A DNA stretch of 64,000 nt, from contig NZ_BAWO01000030.1 of NCBI RefSeq assembly GCF_000632715.1, forward strand, positions 23,146-87,145, written 5' to 3'. The translations under genes were made by a program, and so were the position numbers. Each line of letters opens with the position of its first letter. Within the stretch, counting starts at the first letter, position 1. This stretch comes from Parageobacillus caldoxylosilyticus NBRC 107762. Its GTDB lineage: Bacteria; Bacillota; Bacilli; Bacillales; Anoxybacillaceae. The notes under the pieces were generated by a model. It was not told the origin of the DNA. It did not search any database and saw nothing but the letters and a program-made list of their open reading frames with translations. Positions 8,849 through 18,876 of this stretch are shown in pieces.

Positions 8849-10357
8849 TTATGAGTACGATGTAATGAAGCTGTCATCTAATCCAACATAGGTATATGTT
8901 TCATCTTTCACCGGTTCTACTTCGATAAGCGTCACTTCGTTTTTTGTTAACCTTACTTGCAACCTTAAAATATTATTTTCTGTCCGCATTCGGCATGTAG
9001 TCACCTTAGGCTGTGCTACCTGGCGAAGTGTCTCTACAGCTTTTTTATTTGGAAACCGCGGTCTCCCCATTTGTTTCCATACAGCCCATGGGTTACCGTT
9101 ATCCTCATCTACTGTTTGCCGCTTCACAAAAACATCTTCAAACGGAATCGGTATTTCAATTTCTAAATCTTTTGTAAAATCATTTCCTTTCTCCATAACT
9201 AAGTTCCAGGCAACCATCGCAATAGAACCATCTTCTCTTCTAGTCACAATTATTTCCTCATCACGATAAAGCCGTTCATTACCTAAAGCATTAAAAAATG
9301 TAAACAAATAGAAAGTTGGTTTGGGGATCGAATTAAGGGCAACTAGACCAAATCCGCCGTGAAATTGTGCCTTCGGAACATCCATTTCTTCAAATACATC
9401 GCTAAATGTCCAATAAGAGAAAGAATCAACATAATCCCCGCCTTCACTCAAAATACGGGCTATATATGCCGCGTTTAAAACGGTATCGTGAACCGGGTTG
9501 ATCGGACTGTAGGATGTATTATACTCCGTAATATGAAAAGGCAGGTGCGGGAACGGTGATTGATCAATCAGCTCACGAACTGTTTTAAATTGTTGTAACA
9601 TATCTTCCGGAGCTTCTAATTCTTGATAATAATACTCAAATGTCTTTTTATGCGGCGCCTTTGATGTATAAGCATGTCTGCTTACAAAGTCGACCGGTAC
9701 ATTTTCGTCGGCGCAAAAGTTAAGAAAATCAACAATCCATTCATGGCTTCCCCCACATATTGCCGGCCCTCCAACTTGAATATCAGGATGAACACTTTTC
9801 ACTGCAGCCGCCGTAACTTTATATAGCTTAAAATATTCTTGTTTATCAGCATCTTTCCAGAAATTCACTAAGTTTGGTTCATTCCAGACTTCAAAAGGCC
9901 ATCTCAGCACTTCTTCTATACCATAACGCTCCACAAAATGAGAGACTACCGCTACGATTAAGTCATACCATTTGTTGTAGTCCTTAGGAGGCGTAACGTT
10001 TCCTTTCCAATAAAATACAGTTTGATCTCCAGACGCTAAGGCGCTTGGCATAAACCCAAGCTCGACAAACGGACGGATTCCTAGATCTAAATAGGAATCA
10101 ATAATTCTGTCAATATAAGTAAAATTATAAAAAGGTTTTGTTTCTCCATCGATTTCCACTTCACGATAAATGCCTACATCATCAGAAAGCAAACCGTGTC
10201 CGCGGATATATTGAAATCCTATTTTTTCTTGAACCAATTTCAGATGATCTAAATATTCTTTCTGCAATGCAAGCCCCAATCTTCCTGTGCCGACACAGAA
10301 TTTCCAATTCTTCTTAAACAATTTTGGTTCATCATCACGAACTTTTATTTTTTTCAT
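8849..10357 (-). CDS. xynB1: GH39 beta-xylosidase (XynB1-like)
   Basis: Retaining cytoplasmic beta-D-xylosidase of 502 residues. The acid/base is Glu160 in FEVWNEPN and the nucleophile is Glu278 in HITEYN, identical in position to XynB1 of G. stearothermophilus T-6, supporting the start at 10357. No secretion signal is present. It lies between aguA and kdgK, so it would act on xylo-oligosaccharides after AguA removes methylglucuronate. It is one of three beta-xylosidases of different families here (GH39, GH43, GH52). AAGGAAG is a ribosome-binding site with somewhat long spacing. Confidence 0.95.
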   Translation of the reverse strand: MKKIKVRDDEPKLFKKNWKFCVGTGRLGLALQKEYLDHLKLVQEKIGFQYIRGHGLLSDDVGIYREVEIDGETKPFYNFTYIDRIIDSYLDLGIRPFVELGFMPSALASGDQTVFYWKGNVTPPKDYNKWYDLIVAVVSHFVERYGIEEVLRWPFEVWNEPNLVNFWKDADKQEYFKLYKVTAAAVKSVHPDIQVGGPAICGGSHEWIVDFLNFCADENVPVDFVSRHAYTSKAPHKKTFEYYYQELEAPEDMLQQFKTVRELIDQSPFPHLPFHITEYNTSYSPINPVHDTVLNAAYIARILSEGGDYVDSFSYWTFSDVFEEMDVPKAQFHGGFGLVALNSIPKPTFYLFTFFNALGNERLYRDEEIIVTRREDGSIAMVAWNLVMEKGNDFTKDLEIEIPIPFEDVFVKRQTVDEDNGNPWAVWKQMGRPRFPNKKAVETLRQVAQPKVTTCRMRTENNILRLQVRLTKNEVTLIEVEPVKDETYTYVGLDDSFITSYS

Positions 10358-10406
10358 GACAATGATTCACTTCCTTTATGAGGATATGTTGAATAAATCC
10401 GTCTCA

Positions 10407-12488
10407 TCATTTATAAATAGTGCGATTATATTTATCCCCAATTCCTGATTTGCGATAAAAATACGTATTAATCACATCCCGCCATTCTTTTGCATGTTCT
10501 ACTTGAATATTTAAACGCTCCAAAACATCACGATATCTTTTTTCATCTATTTTACCTTTTAATCTTTTCCATCTTTCTCTTAACTGTTTCGCTTGCTCCA
10601 CACCTTCAAAATGAGTATTGTATATATGCTGAATAACGGTTTCGCCGGATTTTAGGCGATGTGTATAAGGGACGTGATGGAAAAATAGAAGTAATTCATC
10701 TGGACAAGATTCAATGGATTCGTACATCTCAGCGTTTTCAGGAAAATATTGAGCTGTAAAACCTGTCCCAGTTCTTACTGTTCTATCTACTCCGATTCCG
10801 TAACGGTCCGCATAATGATATGTTCCCCACGGAGAATACTCATACCCATCTACATTAGGACCGTAGTGATGCCCTGGATTCACCATCCACCCTACTCCAA
10901 GTGGAGCTGTATAGTTTTCATAAATTCTCCAAGAGTCTAAAAGCATCTGGCTAACCTGTTCAACAACCTCCGGGTCATCCCCAAATGTAAGCAGCACCCA
11001 TTCATTCGTTATTTCCTCCGCTGAAAGGTCTGGATTCCAAGCTAAGCGCCCGTATCCATATAAGTTAGCTTGCGCCAATGTATGCCCCGTCCAGTTCGGA
11101 TCATCGCCTATATTAGAAACAGCTGCGATCCCGCTATACTGATAATCGTATAAAGAACCATCTACTACCTTTTTCACTTGTGAGCCTTTCCCTTTTGCAT
11201 ACGTATCAAATTCCAATACTTCTTTCCACTGTGGAATTAAATAGCATAAATGTTTTTGCTGCCCTGTATATTCTTGCGTGATTTGAAACTCCATCATTTG
11301 ATTCGTTTTTGGCATCGCACCAAATAAAGGGGACACAGGCTCCCTTACCTGAAAGTCCATCGGGCCATTTTTAATTTGCAAAACGACATTGTTATGAAAT
11401 TGACCATCTAATGGCTTGAAATGATCATAAGCCGCTTTCGCTCTGTCGGTCGAACGATCCCGCCAATCTTGTTGACAATTGTAGACAAAACATCTCCAAA
11501 TCACGATTCCCCCAAATGGCTGTAGCGCCTTGGCAAGCATATTTGCTCCCTCGGCATGGTTTCTATTATACGTAAATGGTCCAGGCCGAAATTCGGAGTC
11601 TGCTTTCACCAAGAAACCGCCAAAGTCCGGAATATGCTGATAAATGCGTTCAACTGTACTTTTCCACCACTGCTGTACACTAGAATCCAGCGGATCAGCC
11701 GTTGATAATCCTCCAATTTGGATCGGACTTGCATAGTTGATACTTAAAAACGTCTGTATACCGTAAGCTCTAAAAATATCTGCAATTTTTGCAACATCCG
11801 ATAAAAATTCCTCTGTGATCAATTTCGTTTCTGCTTCGTGGACATTCACGTTATTAATAACAACCCCATTAATTCCTACCGAAGAAAGCAACCGTGCATA
11901 ATCTTTGATACGGTTCCCATTTTTTATAAACTGATAGTCTTTAAAGAAAATAGAGCGTCCCGCATATCCACGTTCAATACTTCCATCCATATTGTCCCAA
12001 TGGTTAATCATGCGCAATTGATTTTTCGGATTTTCAAAAATAGATAAATGATCAATATCTTTTTTCATCTGCAATAATCGAAGAAAATGGAATACAGCAT
12101 ACAAAACACCTTTATCCGTTTTTCCCACTAAATAAATAGATAATTCCCCGTTAAAGGATATAGACTGAATAGTATATCCTTCCTTGTTCATTTGCCGAAA
12201 CTCTCTTAAACTTGAAAATCGATGTTTTACCTCTTCATCATCTATAGTACCTAATAGAATAAATCCACTTTTTTCGACGCTCTTTACTACTTTCGGTTGA
12301 ATGCCCAAAATAGACGATATGCCTCTCGAAAGTTCCTCAACAGCCGAATGAAAAACAGGCGATGCTCCTTTAACAACAATATTTGAAAATAAGGAAAGGT
12401 TTTGATAGTATCCTTCTACTTTCTCATATCTTAGCCAACAAGGTTCGTATTGTTCCCCTTCCTGCAACACTATCCCATTTCCTTCCAT
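10407..12488 (-). CDS. aguA: GH67 alpha-glucuronidase
   Basis: Intracellular inverting alpha-glucuronidase that cleaves (4-O-methyl)-glucuronic acid from the non-reducing-end xylose of aldouronic acids. The acid is Glu299 (KADSEF), and the probable bases are Asp378 (PMDFQ) and Glu406 (TQEYTG); these equal E285, D364 and E392 of the T-6 enzyme with a constant offset of 14. The protein is 693 residues against 679 in T-6 because the N-terminus is longer; AGGAGG before the ATG at 12488 supports this start. It follows aguG by 39 bases and belongs to the aguEFG-aguA-xynB1-kdgKA block. Confidence 0.96.
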   Translation of the reverse strand: MEGNGIVLQEGEQYEPCWLRYEKVEGYYQNLSLFSNIVVKGASPVFHSAVEELSRGISSILGIQPKVVKSVEKSGFILLGTIDDEEVKHRFSSLREFRQMNKEGYTIQSISFNGELSIYLVGKTDKGVLYAVFHFLRLLQMKKDIDHLSIFENPKNQLRMINHWDNMDGSIERGYAGRSIFFKDYQFIKNGNRIKDYARLLSSVGINGVVINNVNVHEAETKLITEEFLSDVAKIADIFRAYGIQTFLSINYASPIQIGGLSTADPLDSSVQQWWKSTVERIYQHIPDFGGFLVKADSEFRPGPFTYNRNHAEGANMLAKALQPFGGIVIWRCFVYNCQQDWRDRSTDRAKAAYDHFKPLDGQFHNNVVLQIKNGPMDFQVREPVSPLFGAMPKTNQMMEFQITQEYTGQQKHLCYLIPQWKEVLEFDTYAKGKGSQVKKVVDGSLYDYQYSGIAAVSNIGDDPNWTGHTLAQANLYGYGRLAWNPDLSAEEITNEWVLLTFGDDPEVVEQVSQMLLDSWRIYENYTAPLGVGWMVNPGHHYGPNVDGYEYSPWGTYHYADRYGIGVDRTVRTGTGFTAQYFPENAEMYESIESCPDELLLFFHHVPYTHRLKSGETVIQHIYNTHFEGVEQAKQLRERWKRLKGKIDEKRYRDVLERLNIQVEHAKEWRDVINTYFYRKSGIGDKYNRTIYK

Positions 12489-12527
12489 ATATAATGCCTC
12501 CTGTTAATTCAAAATATAAGGATCTTT

Positions 12528-13415
12528 TTATTCTTTTTCTGCTCCCAAAACGATTCCTTTTACAAAAAATTTCTGAACAAATGGATATACAATAAGCATA
12601 GGCAATGCAGCGATAAAAATTTGCGCCGATTTTACAGTCCGCTCTGATAAGTTTTTCAATGTTTCTGCATCGACACTCATTTTGCTAAAATCTTGCTGCA
12701 CAATAATCGTCTGCAAGAATGTAGATAGCGGATAGTGCTTTACATTAGACATATAAATCATACCGTCAAACCATGAGTTCCAATGAAACACCATGGTAAA
12801 CAGAGAAATTGTAGCGATAGCTGGCACGGAAATTGGTAAATATATTCTCCAAAATATGGTGAAATGATTAGCTCCATCGATAATAGCAGCTTCTTCTAGT
12901 GATTTTGGTACGGAAGTTCTAAAAAAGTTGACAAGCAATATCAAATTAAAGGAACTTATTGCCGAGGGCAACACTAATGCCCAAATCGTGTCGGTTAGCC
13001 CTAGCTTTGTTACAACCATATAGGTTGGCACTAGTCCTCCGTGGAATAACATGGTGAAAACGAAAAACCACATATAAATTTTTCTACCTTTAAAAGCATG
13101 ATCACTCTTTGATAAAGAATAGGCGGCACATAACATACATGCCATGGATATAGATGTTCCCAATACAACCCGGAGAAGCGAATTCAATAATGCACGTACA
13201 AAATTTTCGTTTCCAATCGTCTTTTTATATGCATCTAGCGTAAAATCAACAGGCCACAAACCAACAATGTTAGCTGTTGCTGCCGCGCTTCCGCTAAAAG
13301 AAACAGCCAAGATATGAATGAGCGGCAGTATACATAGCAATGCTGATAATGCTAGAATAAAATAATTGAATATAATAAATATTTTATATGACAAACTTTT
13401 CTGGTAATGGTACAT
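12528..13415 (-). CDS. aguG: aldouronate ABC transporter permease, YtcP/LplC type
   Basis: Inner-membrane permease of 295 residues with about six transmembrane segments and the binding-protein-dependent transport EAA loop (EEAAIIDGANHFTIFWRIYLPIS, about residues 188-210), which contacts the ATPase. With AguF it would form the channel for aldotetraouronic acid, as named in G. stearothermophilus T-6. The ATG is preceded by GGGGGAGG and lies 13 bases after the aguF stop. No ATPase gene is in the operon. Substrate is inferred from the adjacent aguA. Confidence 0.88.
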   Translation of the reverse strand: MYHYQKSLSYKIFIIFNYFILALSALLCILPLIHILAVSFSGSAAATANIVGLWPVDFTLDAYKKTIGNENFVRALLNSLLRVVLGTSISMACMLCAAYSLSKSDHAFKGRKIYMWFFVFTMLFHGGLVPTYMVVTKLGLTDTIWALVLPSAISSFNLILLVNFFRTSVPKSLEEAAIIDGANHFTIFWRIYLPISVPAIATISLFTMVFHWNSWFDGMIYMSNVKHYPLSTFLQTIIVQQDFSKMSVDAETLKNLSERTVKSAQIFIAALPMLIVYPFVQKFFVKGIVLGAEKE

Positions 13416-13428
13416 GATCCTCCCCCGC

Positions 13429-14391
13429 TTAGAATACTTTGTAGTTTGCGTATTTATACGCTAAACGGTATCCTGCAACAACTAGAATAAAGCTAATAAT
13501 CGATTTGAATAAACCAACAGCTGTACCGTAACTAAAGTCTCCGTTTAAAAGTCCGACACGATAAACATACGTATCAATAATATCCCCCGTTTTATATACA
13601 AGCGGATTATAAAGGTTTAAAATTTGGTCAAACCCTGCGTTTAAAATGTTTCCTAATGATAATGTACCAACTACAATAATGATAGGAAGCATGGACGGCA
13701 ATGTAACATAAACAGTTTGTTGCCACCGGTTAGCACCATCGACAATTGCTGCTTCATATAACGTTGGATTGATGGAGGTAATAGCAGCAAGAAAGACAAT
13801 CGTATTAAAACCGCATTCTTTCCAAACATCCGTGATGACAACAACCGTACGGAACCAATCGTTATCTCCGAGAAAGAAAATCGGTTTAATATTAAACAAC
13901 GAAACTAATACACGGTTAACAATTCCTCCTTCTGGAGAAAGCATATCAATTAAAATACCTCCTAATATAACCCAAGATAAAAAGTGGGGCAAATAAACAA
14001 TCGTTTGCACAGTTCTTTTAAATTTCATGATATAAACCTCATTTAACAATAAGGCAAACGCTAAAGGAACAACAATGTTAAAAACAATCTTTAGCGATGA
14101 AATGATTAAGGTATTCCAAATTACTTGTCTAGCATCCTCATATTCAAACATCGTTTTAAAATGATCTAGTCCCACCCAAGGGGAGTGAAGAAAACCTAAC
14201 CAAGGCTCATAATCTTGAAATGCCATTACAAGACCGAACAAAGGAATGTACTGAAAAATAAAAACAATGATTACGGCTGGCAGTAACATTGCATGTAACT
14301 GCCATGTATTTCTCAAATTCCAACCATTCTTTTTTAATTTTTTCTTTTTGTTTATAACCGTTTGGCTTTCTAAATGCGTTTGCGTCTGCAA
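13429..14391 (-). CDS. aguF: aldouronate ABC transporter permease, YteP/LplB type
   Basis: Partner permease of AguG, 320 residues, with a cytoplasmic N-terminus rich in Lys, transmembrane segments starting near residue 32, and the EAA loop YEAAIVDGANRWQQTVYVTLPS. The start appears to be TTG at 14391, nine bases after GGAGG; there is no in-frame ATG between it and the first membrane segment. A 180-base gap with a hairpin separates it from the binding-protein gene aguE. Confidence 0.87.
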   Translation of the reverse strand: MQTQTHLESQTVINKKKKLKKNGWNLRNTWQLHAMLLPAVIIVFIFQYIPLFGLVMAFQDYEPWLGFLHSPWVGLDHFKTMFEYEDARQVIWNTLIISSLKIVFNIVVPLAFALLLNEVYIMKFKRTVQTIVYLPHFLSWVILGGILIDMLSPEGGIVNRVLVSLFNIKPIFFLGDNDWFRTVVVITDVWKECGFNTIVFLAAITSINPTLYEAAIVDGANRWQQTVYVTLPSMLPIIIVVGTLSLGNILNAGFDQILNLYNPLVYKTGDIIDTYVYRVGLLNGDFSYGTAVGLFKSIISFILVVAGYRLAYKYANYKVF

Positions 14392-14514
14392 ATCCCTTCT
14401 CCTCCTTTTCTTAAGTAACGAGGGACCACGAAACCATGTGATGTAAACTTTTATCGTCCAACTATATCCATTGCTAACAAAATATCAATTATAAGAGCAA
14501 TAAGTTATGGTAAA

Positions 14515-14560
14515 GAACGGCGCGAACATACGCAAAATTCCAAATAAGTTCGCACCGTTC
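14515..14560 (-). terminator. hairpin between aguE and aguF
   Basis: GAACGG-c-GCGAAC (14515-14527) pairs with GTTCGC-a-CCGTTC (14548-14560), giving a 12-pair stem with one internal mismatch. It starts 11 bases after the aguE stop codon. There is no strong U-run after it on the transcript, so it is more likely a 3' stabiliser or partial attenuator of aguE mRNA than a full terminator. Confidence 0.7.
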
Positions 14561-14570
14561 AAAAGTATTT

Positions 14571-16220
14571 TTACTTGTTCCCCTTCACTGATTTATACCA
14601 TTCATTGACTTCCTTCGTAATGTCATCGCCGCCGGATTTTCTCCATTTTTTAACGAATTTGTCAAATTCATCAAGAGGCGCTCTTCCATAGATGATATTT
14701 GCAAATGTTTCTCTTTCCATTTTTGTGAGGAATTCTCCTCTTTTTTGCATTGTTTTCGTAGGAGGGCCATTGAACTCGTTTTCAATTCGGTATTGATTTT
14801 GTTGATTCACAATAGTGGCCGCTTTCATATATGGCTCACCTTGTGCTACGATCTTCGTATACTCGTATGCATTTTTTGGTTGTCGTTTTGTAGTGTATAG
14901 CTCTTCTGCAAGGTTATAAAGCATATAAGGAATCGTAGGAATATCGGTTGTCAAGAAATATTTTCCTGGATCTATTGCTCCGCCTGGAATTTGTTTCGGG
15001 TCATATACAGGCTTTCCATCCTTCATAACATAGTCGTATCCTTCAAACAATCCATATTTGAAATATTTAGAATCGTTGAATATATAACTGTAGATTGCAT
15101 CCCAGTATTCGAAAAATTTATCCATATGTTTAAAGTTTTTATTAAATAGAAACATTCCTACAGTTAGTCCCTCACCGCGGCGTCCTATTTTTCCATCTGG
15201 CCCGCTTGGCAGAGGGTAAGGTTCTACAACTGCTCCTGGATTATTTTTAATTGCGTCAGATACTGGCCAACCTGCTGCCCATGGCGGTGCCGATAAAATT
15301 CCTGATTTCCCGGCAACAAAACTTTTGATAGCTGTTTGTTCATCTAAAATTCCTACTTCTTTATCCAAATATCCTTTCTCATACCATTCATGTAGCTTGG
15401 CTAACCCTTTTTTAATAGACGGCTGAACCGATCCGTATACTAAGGAGCCATCTTTTCCTTTTGACCAAGAACCGGGTACATAATCGCCATATGCTCCAAA
15501 AATAAAACTTCCATCTGCAAGCCAAGTAGCTAAACCATTTTTGCTGGCAAGTGTTAACCCAATGGTGTCTTTTTTACCGTTTCCGTCCGGGTCTTGGTTT
15601 ACAAAAGCATCCATAATTTTTTCAAGATCTTCGATTGTTTTTGGGGGCTGTAACCCTAATTTGTCCAACCAGTCCTTACGAATCCATAACAATGAATCCG
15701 ATCCGTTTCCTCCCGAGAAACGAGGGATACCATATCGTTTGCCATTTACGGTTGCCGGATAAAACGCTTCAGGAAATTTATTAAATATTTCTTTCAATCT
15801 TGGTGAAGCATACTTTTCAATCGCCTCATCTACCGGCATAACTTTTCCTGAACGGATTAGGTCATTAATTAACAAACCATCCGCTACCATAAAAACATCT
15901 GGAAGTTCTTGACCAGATGAAAGCGCTAAACGAATTTTGTTATAATATTGCTCATCGTTTGGCGCTGTCCATAACGTCTTGAATTTAATACCGAGCTCTT
16001 TTTCAGCCCATCTTGTAACAGGGTTGTTATTCACATCTTCTCCTTTTCTAAATTTCGTATCGTCTTTTAGAGTCCGGATTGTCGTAATCGTCACTAGCTG
16101 TTTTCCACCATCCGATTTAGTTGAACTATTTGACGAAGCCGGTTCTTTGTCGGTGCAACCTGCTAGCATTCCGACAGTCATAACCGCAGCTGCCACTGAA
16201 GCAAACAGCTTTTTTAACAC
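14571..16220 (-). CDS. aguE: aldouronate ABC transporter substrate-binding lipoprotein
   Basis: Extracellular lipoprotein that captures aldotetraouronic acid. The N-terminal signal peptide ends in the lipobox MLAGC (about residues 17-21), and the mature protein is a large (549-residue) solute-binding protein of the LplA/YtcQ subfamily. I choose GTG at 16220 because GGAGG lies eight bases upstream and the signal peptide then has a normal length; a longer in-frame reading from TTG at 16235 lacks a ribosome-binding site. The upstream region holds a good promoter, a candidate UxuR operator and a cre-like site. A hairpin follows the gene, so binding protein is probably made in excess over the permeases. 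Confidence 0.9.
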   Translation of the reverse strand: MLKKLFASVAAAVMTVGMLAGCTDKEPASSNSSTKSDGGKQLVTITTIRTLKDDTKFRKGEDVNNNPVTRWAEKELGIKFKTLWTAPNDEQYYNKIRLALSSGQELPDVFMVADGLLINDLIRSGKVMPVDEAIEKYASPRLKEIFNKFPEAFYPATVNGKRYGIPRFSGGNGSDSLLWIRKDWLDKLGLQPPKTIEDLEKIMDAFVNQDPDGNGKKDTIGLTLASKNGLATWLADGSFIFGAYGDYVPGSWSKGKDGSLVYGSVQPSIKKGLAKLHEWYEKGYLDKEVGILDEQTAIKSFVAGKSGILSAPPWAAGWPVSDAIKNNPGAVVEPYPLPSGPDGKIGRRGEGLTVGMFLFNKNFKHMDKFFEYWDAIYSYIFNDSKYFKYGLFEGYDYVMKDGKPVYDPKQIPGGAIDPGKYFLTTDIPTIPYMLYNLAEELYTTKRQPKNAYEYTKIVAQGEPYMKAATIVNQQNQYRIENEFNGPPTKTMQKRGEFLTKMERETFANIIYGRAPLDEFDKFVKKWRKSGGDDITKEVNEWYKSVKGNK

Positions 16221-16387
16221 CTCTTCTCCCTCCAATCGTTTTCAATGAAATGCCCTCTGTTACAAATGAGCTATCAAAACTGCCGATACTTCACGAAGAA
16301 AAATTTCCCTCCCCCGTTTATCCCCCCTTTCACGCAATCCATTCGTGATTACAGAAACATAAGGATCTCTCTCCTTAAGGTTCTATC

Positions 16388-16401
16388 CGTAAACGGTTTC
16401 A
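16388..16401. promoter_or_regulatory. cre-like site in the aguE leader
   Basis: CGTAAACGGTTTCA matches the CcpA-binding consensus TGWAANCGNTNWCA at 13 of 14 positions. It lies about 125 bases downstream of the predicted aguE transcription start, which would suit a roadblock mode of catabolite repression. Confidence 0.5.
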
Positions 16402-16508
16402 AAATGTGTTAGCCTTAGCAACTTGCTATTTTCGTATGGCAGCTATGGTAAATAGCTCCCATTTATTGGCTCTTAACTTCTCCATGAACCAATATGTTTA
16501 TTAGTAAC

Positions 16509-16522
16509 ACTAGTATACTAGT
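16509..16522. promoter_or_regulatory. 14-base palindrome at aguE, candidate UxuR operator
   Basis: ACTAGTATACTAGT is a perfect palindrome located immediately downstream of the predicted transcription start of aguE (about 16525). Its ATACTAGT core recurs upstream of uxuR at 6989. A protein bound here would block elongation or open-complex formation. UxuR is the only local regulator that fits. Confidence 0.6.
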
Positions 16523-16531
16523 TCTAAATTG

Positions 16532-16560
16532 ATTATAAACAAATGCTTGTATTCATTCAA
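16532..16560 (-). promoter_or_regulatory. sigma-A type promoter of the aguE operon
   Basis: TTGAAT (16560-16555 on the minus strand), a 17-base spacer and a perfect TATAAT (16537-16532). The predicted start site is near 16525, directly before the palindrome. It would drive aguEFG-aguA-xynB1 and probably kdgKA. Confidence 0.65.
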
Positions 16561-16591
16561 TGCCTTTCAGAATTTTTTAACTAATAAATTT

Positions 16592-16632
16592 TAAAAAGAG
16601 GAACCCGCCATCATCATCCAAGACGATGGCGG
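16592..16632 (-). terminator. xynB2 operon terminator
   Basis: CCGCCATC (16605-16612) pairs with GATGGCGG (16625-16632). On the minus strand the stem is followed by GGTTCCTCTTTTT, a slightly offset U-run. It lies about 105 bases after the xynB2 stop and separates the xylo-oligosaccharide operon from aguE. Confidence 0.65.
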
Positions 16633-16736
16633 CATTGTTTGATCTTTACAATTTTCCAAAAGGATAGTTAGGGTGATGGAACTCATCAAAAACAAACAGC
16701 CAATTCTTCTTTCCTTACTTTTTTATCCCCATATTT

Positions 16737-18851
16737 TTACTCTTTTTCTTCAAGCCATAGAATGCTTGTCACCCCACGAGGATAATACTTGCTTCCACTA
16801 ATCTCTCCGGCAATAATTTGGTCACTCCAACTCCAAACGGAAAGGGTTGGATGTGTCAACCAGGCTACATGTGCCGCATCTGCTTTCGCACCTGCTTCAT
16901 CCCATTTCCATCTTAAAATGTGTCGGGCAATAAACTGACACAAGTATACTTTGCTTAGCCATGAGTTATTGCTTGTAGACGAAATTTTCCATCCTCCATC
17001 TGGAAATAGGCAGATTCCTTCCTTTAATACGTACTCCAAGTGTTTTCGTAAAGCTTGAATATATTCACCAAAGCGTCCATTTGGATCTAATGCTTCACGG
17101 CAATTTGTAAAGTATGGGAACGCTAATCCTTCGATCGCTGGAACAATCTTTGAATCATTCCCTTCTCCCATAACGGCTGGAATATATCCTTGTTCTGTCA
17201 CGTGACTAACAATCGTAGCTGCACATTTTTCCGCTTGTTCCCCTGCTAAAGCGGCCAACGTTTCCTTTCCAGTATCCAGGAATATTTTTTCAAGCGCTAC
17301 ATACGCTGCCCAACATTTTCCTGCCAAATACAAATTATTTCGCGCTTGTCCTAGGGAGATATCTAGACTGTCATAGGTTGTAATCTCTGCTCCACCCATC
17401 GTACGCGTACTGTCTAAGCCCATCACCCCATTTCGTTTTTCCGGATCTGGATGATCCCGATTTACCATACTTTCCAAACACTGTTCTAAAATTGGCAGTT
17501 TTTCTTGCCTCCAAGCCCAATCTTTTGTTTGTTCTATATATACAGCTGCACACAGTACCCAGTTAACTAATTGTTCATGCGTCATATGTGAGAAGCAACC
17601 ATCGATCCCATAAAGCTCATATGCCGAATAATGAGGGCGGGAAAATGTATTTGCTACCCCCATATCATGTGTAAAACTGATACCTCCTGGATACTCTTTT
17701 TCCTCTCCTGGGAAACGAACTCGATCGTAATAGCTGTATCTTTCTACATACAAATCTAAGACATTTTTAACAGTCCATGGGTTCATTTTTAACTCGAAGA
17801 ACAACTGATCTACTGTTAAATCAAACGTATTCATCATGCGGTATTCGCCTTCATTCACTACCCAGATTGGCTTTCCATCATGTTCTAACAACTGGGTGTT
17901 GCCGTAATAACTGCGAATTGCATGAGCCATCATAAATTTTTGATCATCAGATAACCAGTCTTTCTCTATCAACTGATTTGATTGAAAAGAGCGCTCTTTC
18001 AACGCTTCGATGTGATTCAAAGCATATTTTCCCACCTCTTCAATGTTTTTAAAGAAACGGGTATAAAAATAAGATGTGTCCAATCCAGCAGTTACGTATC
18101 CGGAACGGTAAAAACATACTGCAAACTGATATGTTCTCGTCGTCCCGGCTGGTGTATCCATAATTAATGCCCCAACTTTTCCCAATCCAAAGGTCCAATT
18201 TTCCTCCAACGGATTCGTTAAAATATCTTCCAAGCTAAAATGCAGTGTCGAACGTACATCGTTTTGATTCGATACAATAGCCGTTATGCGGCCTTGTCCA
18301 ACCCCACGCAATTGTGGACACGTATCATCAATTCGTCTCATTGATGTATAAGGATCGTTCCCTTCAAATCCAAAAAATGCGCGTCTTGGCGATGTTCCTC
18401 TCGTATTGTCAACAGTGAGTTCAACAACCACCGCAGGAACTAAAGCAAACTTTAAATCTTCTTCTTTTGCTGTGTCAGGATCCGGAACAGATTTCATAGG
18501 AGAATAAATGGTAAACGTAAGATCTCCCGCTTTCCACGTGTCGGTAGAAACATGAAATTCCCGTTGGATCATTTCCTTAGGAAATGGAACAAGAATTTGT
18601 GGTTTCTGTGGATTTGGATCTGGATTTTCAATATCATATCTTTTACTCTCATCATCACCGGACTCAAAAAACGGCAGTACCTCATACATACCTGGCTGAT
18701 CCAATGAGGCAACACCTATATATACATTTTGCCGAGGCGGACGTCCCAACTCGAGATCCAACCCTCCGCTTTTTCCTGGAAATCCAAGCGTGAAGCTGGC
18801 AAACGCCCCTACTGGTGAGTGATGGGCGTTAAAAAACATGTTTTTTGGCAT
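16737..18851 (-). CDS. xynB2: GH52 beta-xylosidase (XynB2-like)
   Basis: Cytoplasmic retaining beta-D-xylosidase of 704 residues, the whole length being typical of the small GH52 family, found largely in Geobacillus and relatives. Glu334 (in NEGEY) is the expected nucleophile and Asp494 (in TTYDSLD) the acid/base, corresponding to E335 and D495 of T-6 XynB2 with an offset of one. No signal peptide. It follows xynG by 25 bases with AAAGGAG before the ATG, so it is the last gene of xynE-xynF-xynG-xynB2 and cleaves the oligosaccharides those genes import. A terminator follows. Confidence 0.96.
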   Translation of the reverse strand: MPKNMFFNAHHSPVGAFASFTLGFPGKSGGLDLELGRPPRQNVYIGVASLDQPGMYEVLPFFESGDDESKRYDIENPDPNPQKPQILVPFPKEMIQREFHVSTDTWKAGDLTFTIYSPMKSVPDPDTAKEEDLKFALVPAVVVELTVDNTRGTSPRRAFFGFEGNDPYTSMRRIDDTCPQLRGVGQGRITAIVSNQNDVRSTLHFSLEDILTNPLEENWTFGLGKVGALIMDTPAGTTRTYQFAVCFYRSGYVTAGLDTSYFYTRFFKNIEEVGKYALNHIEALKERSFQSNQLIEKDWLSDDQKFMMAHAIRSYYGNTQLLEHDGKPIWVVNEGEYRMMNTFDLTVDQLFFELKMNPWTVKNVLDLYVERYSYYDRVRFPGEEKEYPGGISFTHDMGVANTFSRPHYSAYELYGIDGCFSHMTHEQLVNWVLCAAVYIEQTKDWAWRQEKLPILEQCLESMVNRDHPDPEKRNGVMGLDSTRTMGGAEITTYDSLDISLGQARNNLYLAGKCWAAYVALEKIFLDTGKETLAALAGEQAEKCAATIVSHVTEQGYIPAVMGEGNDSKIVPAIEGLAFPYFTNCREALDPNGRFGEYIQALRKHLEYVLKEGICLFPDGGWKISSTSNNSWLSKVYLCQFIARHILRWKWDEAGAKADAAHVAWLTHPTLSVWSWSDQIIAGEISGSKYYPRGVTSILWLEEKE

Positions 18852-18876
18852 GTCTATACTTCTCCTTTCTAACTAA

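Larger units (their letters stand above)
16221..16736. other. intergenic region, xynB2 terminator and aguE promoter
   Basis: This 516-base stretch has no gene. It contains the xynB2 terminator (16592-16632), the aguE promoter (16532-16560), a perfect palindrome (16509-16522), a cre-like site (16388-16401) and an approximately 300-base aguE leader. Apart from short weak inverted repeats (for example GCTAT/ATAGC near 16440-16456) I see nothing else. Confidence 0.7.
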
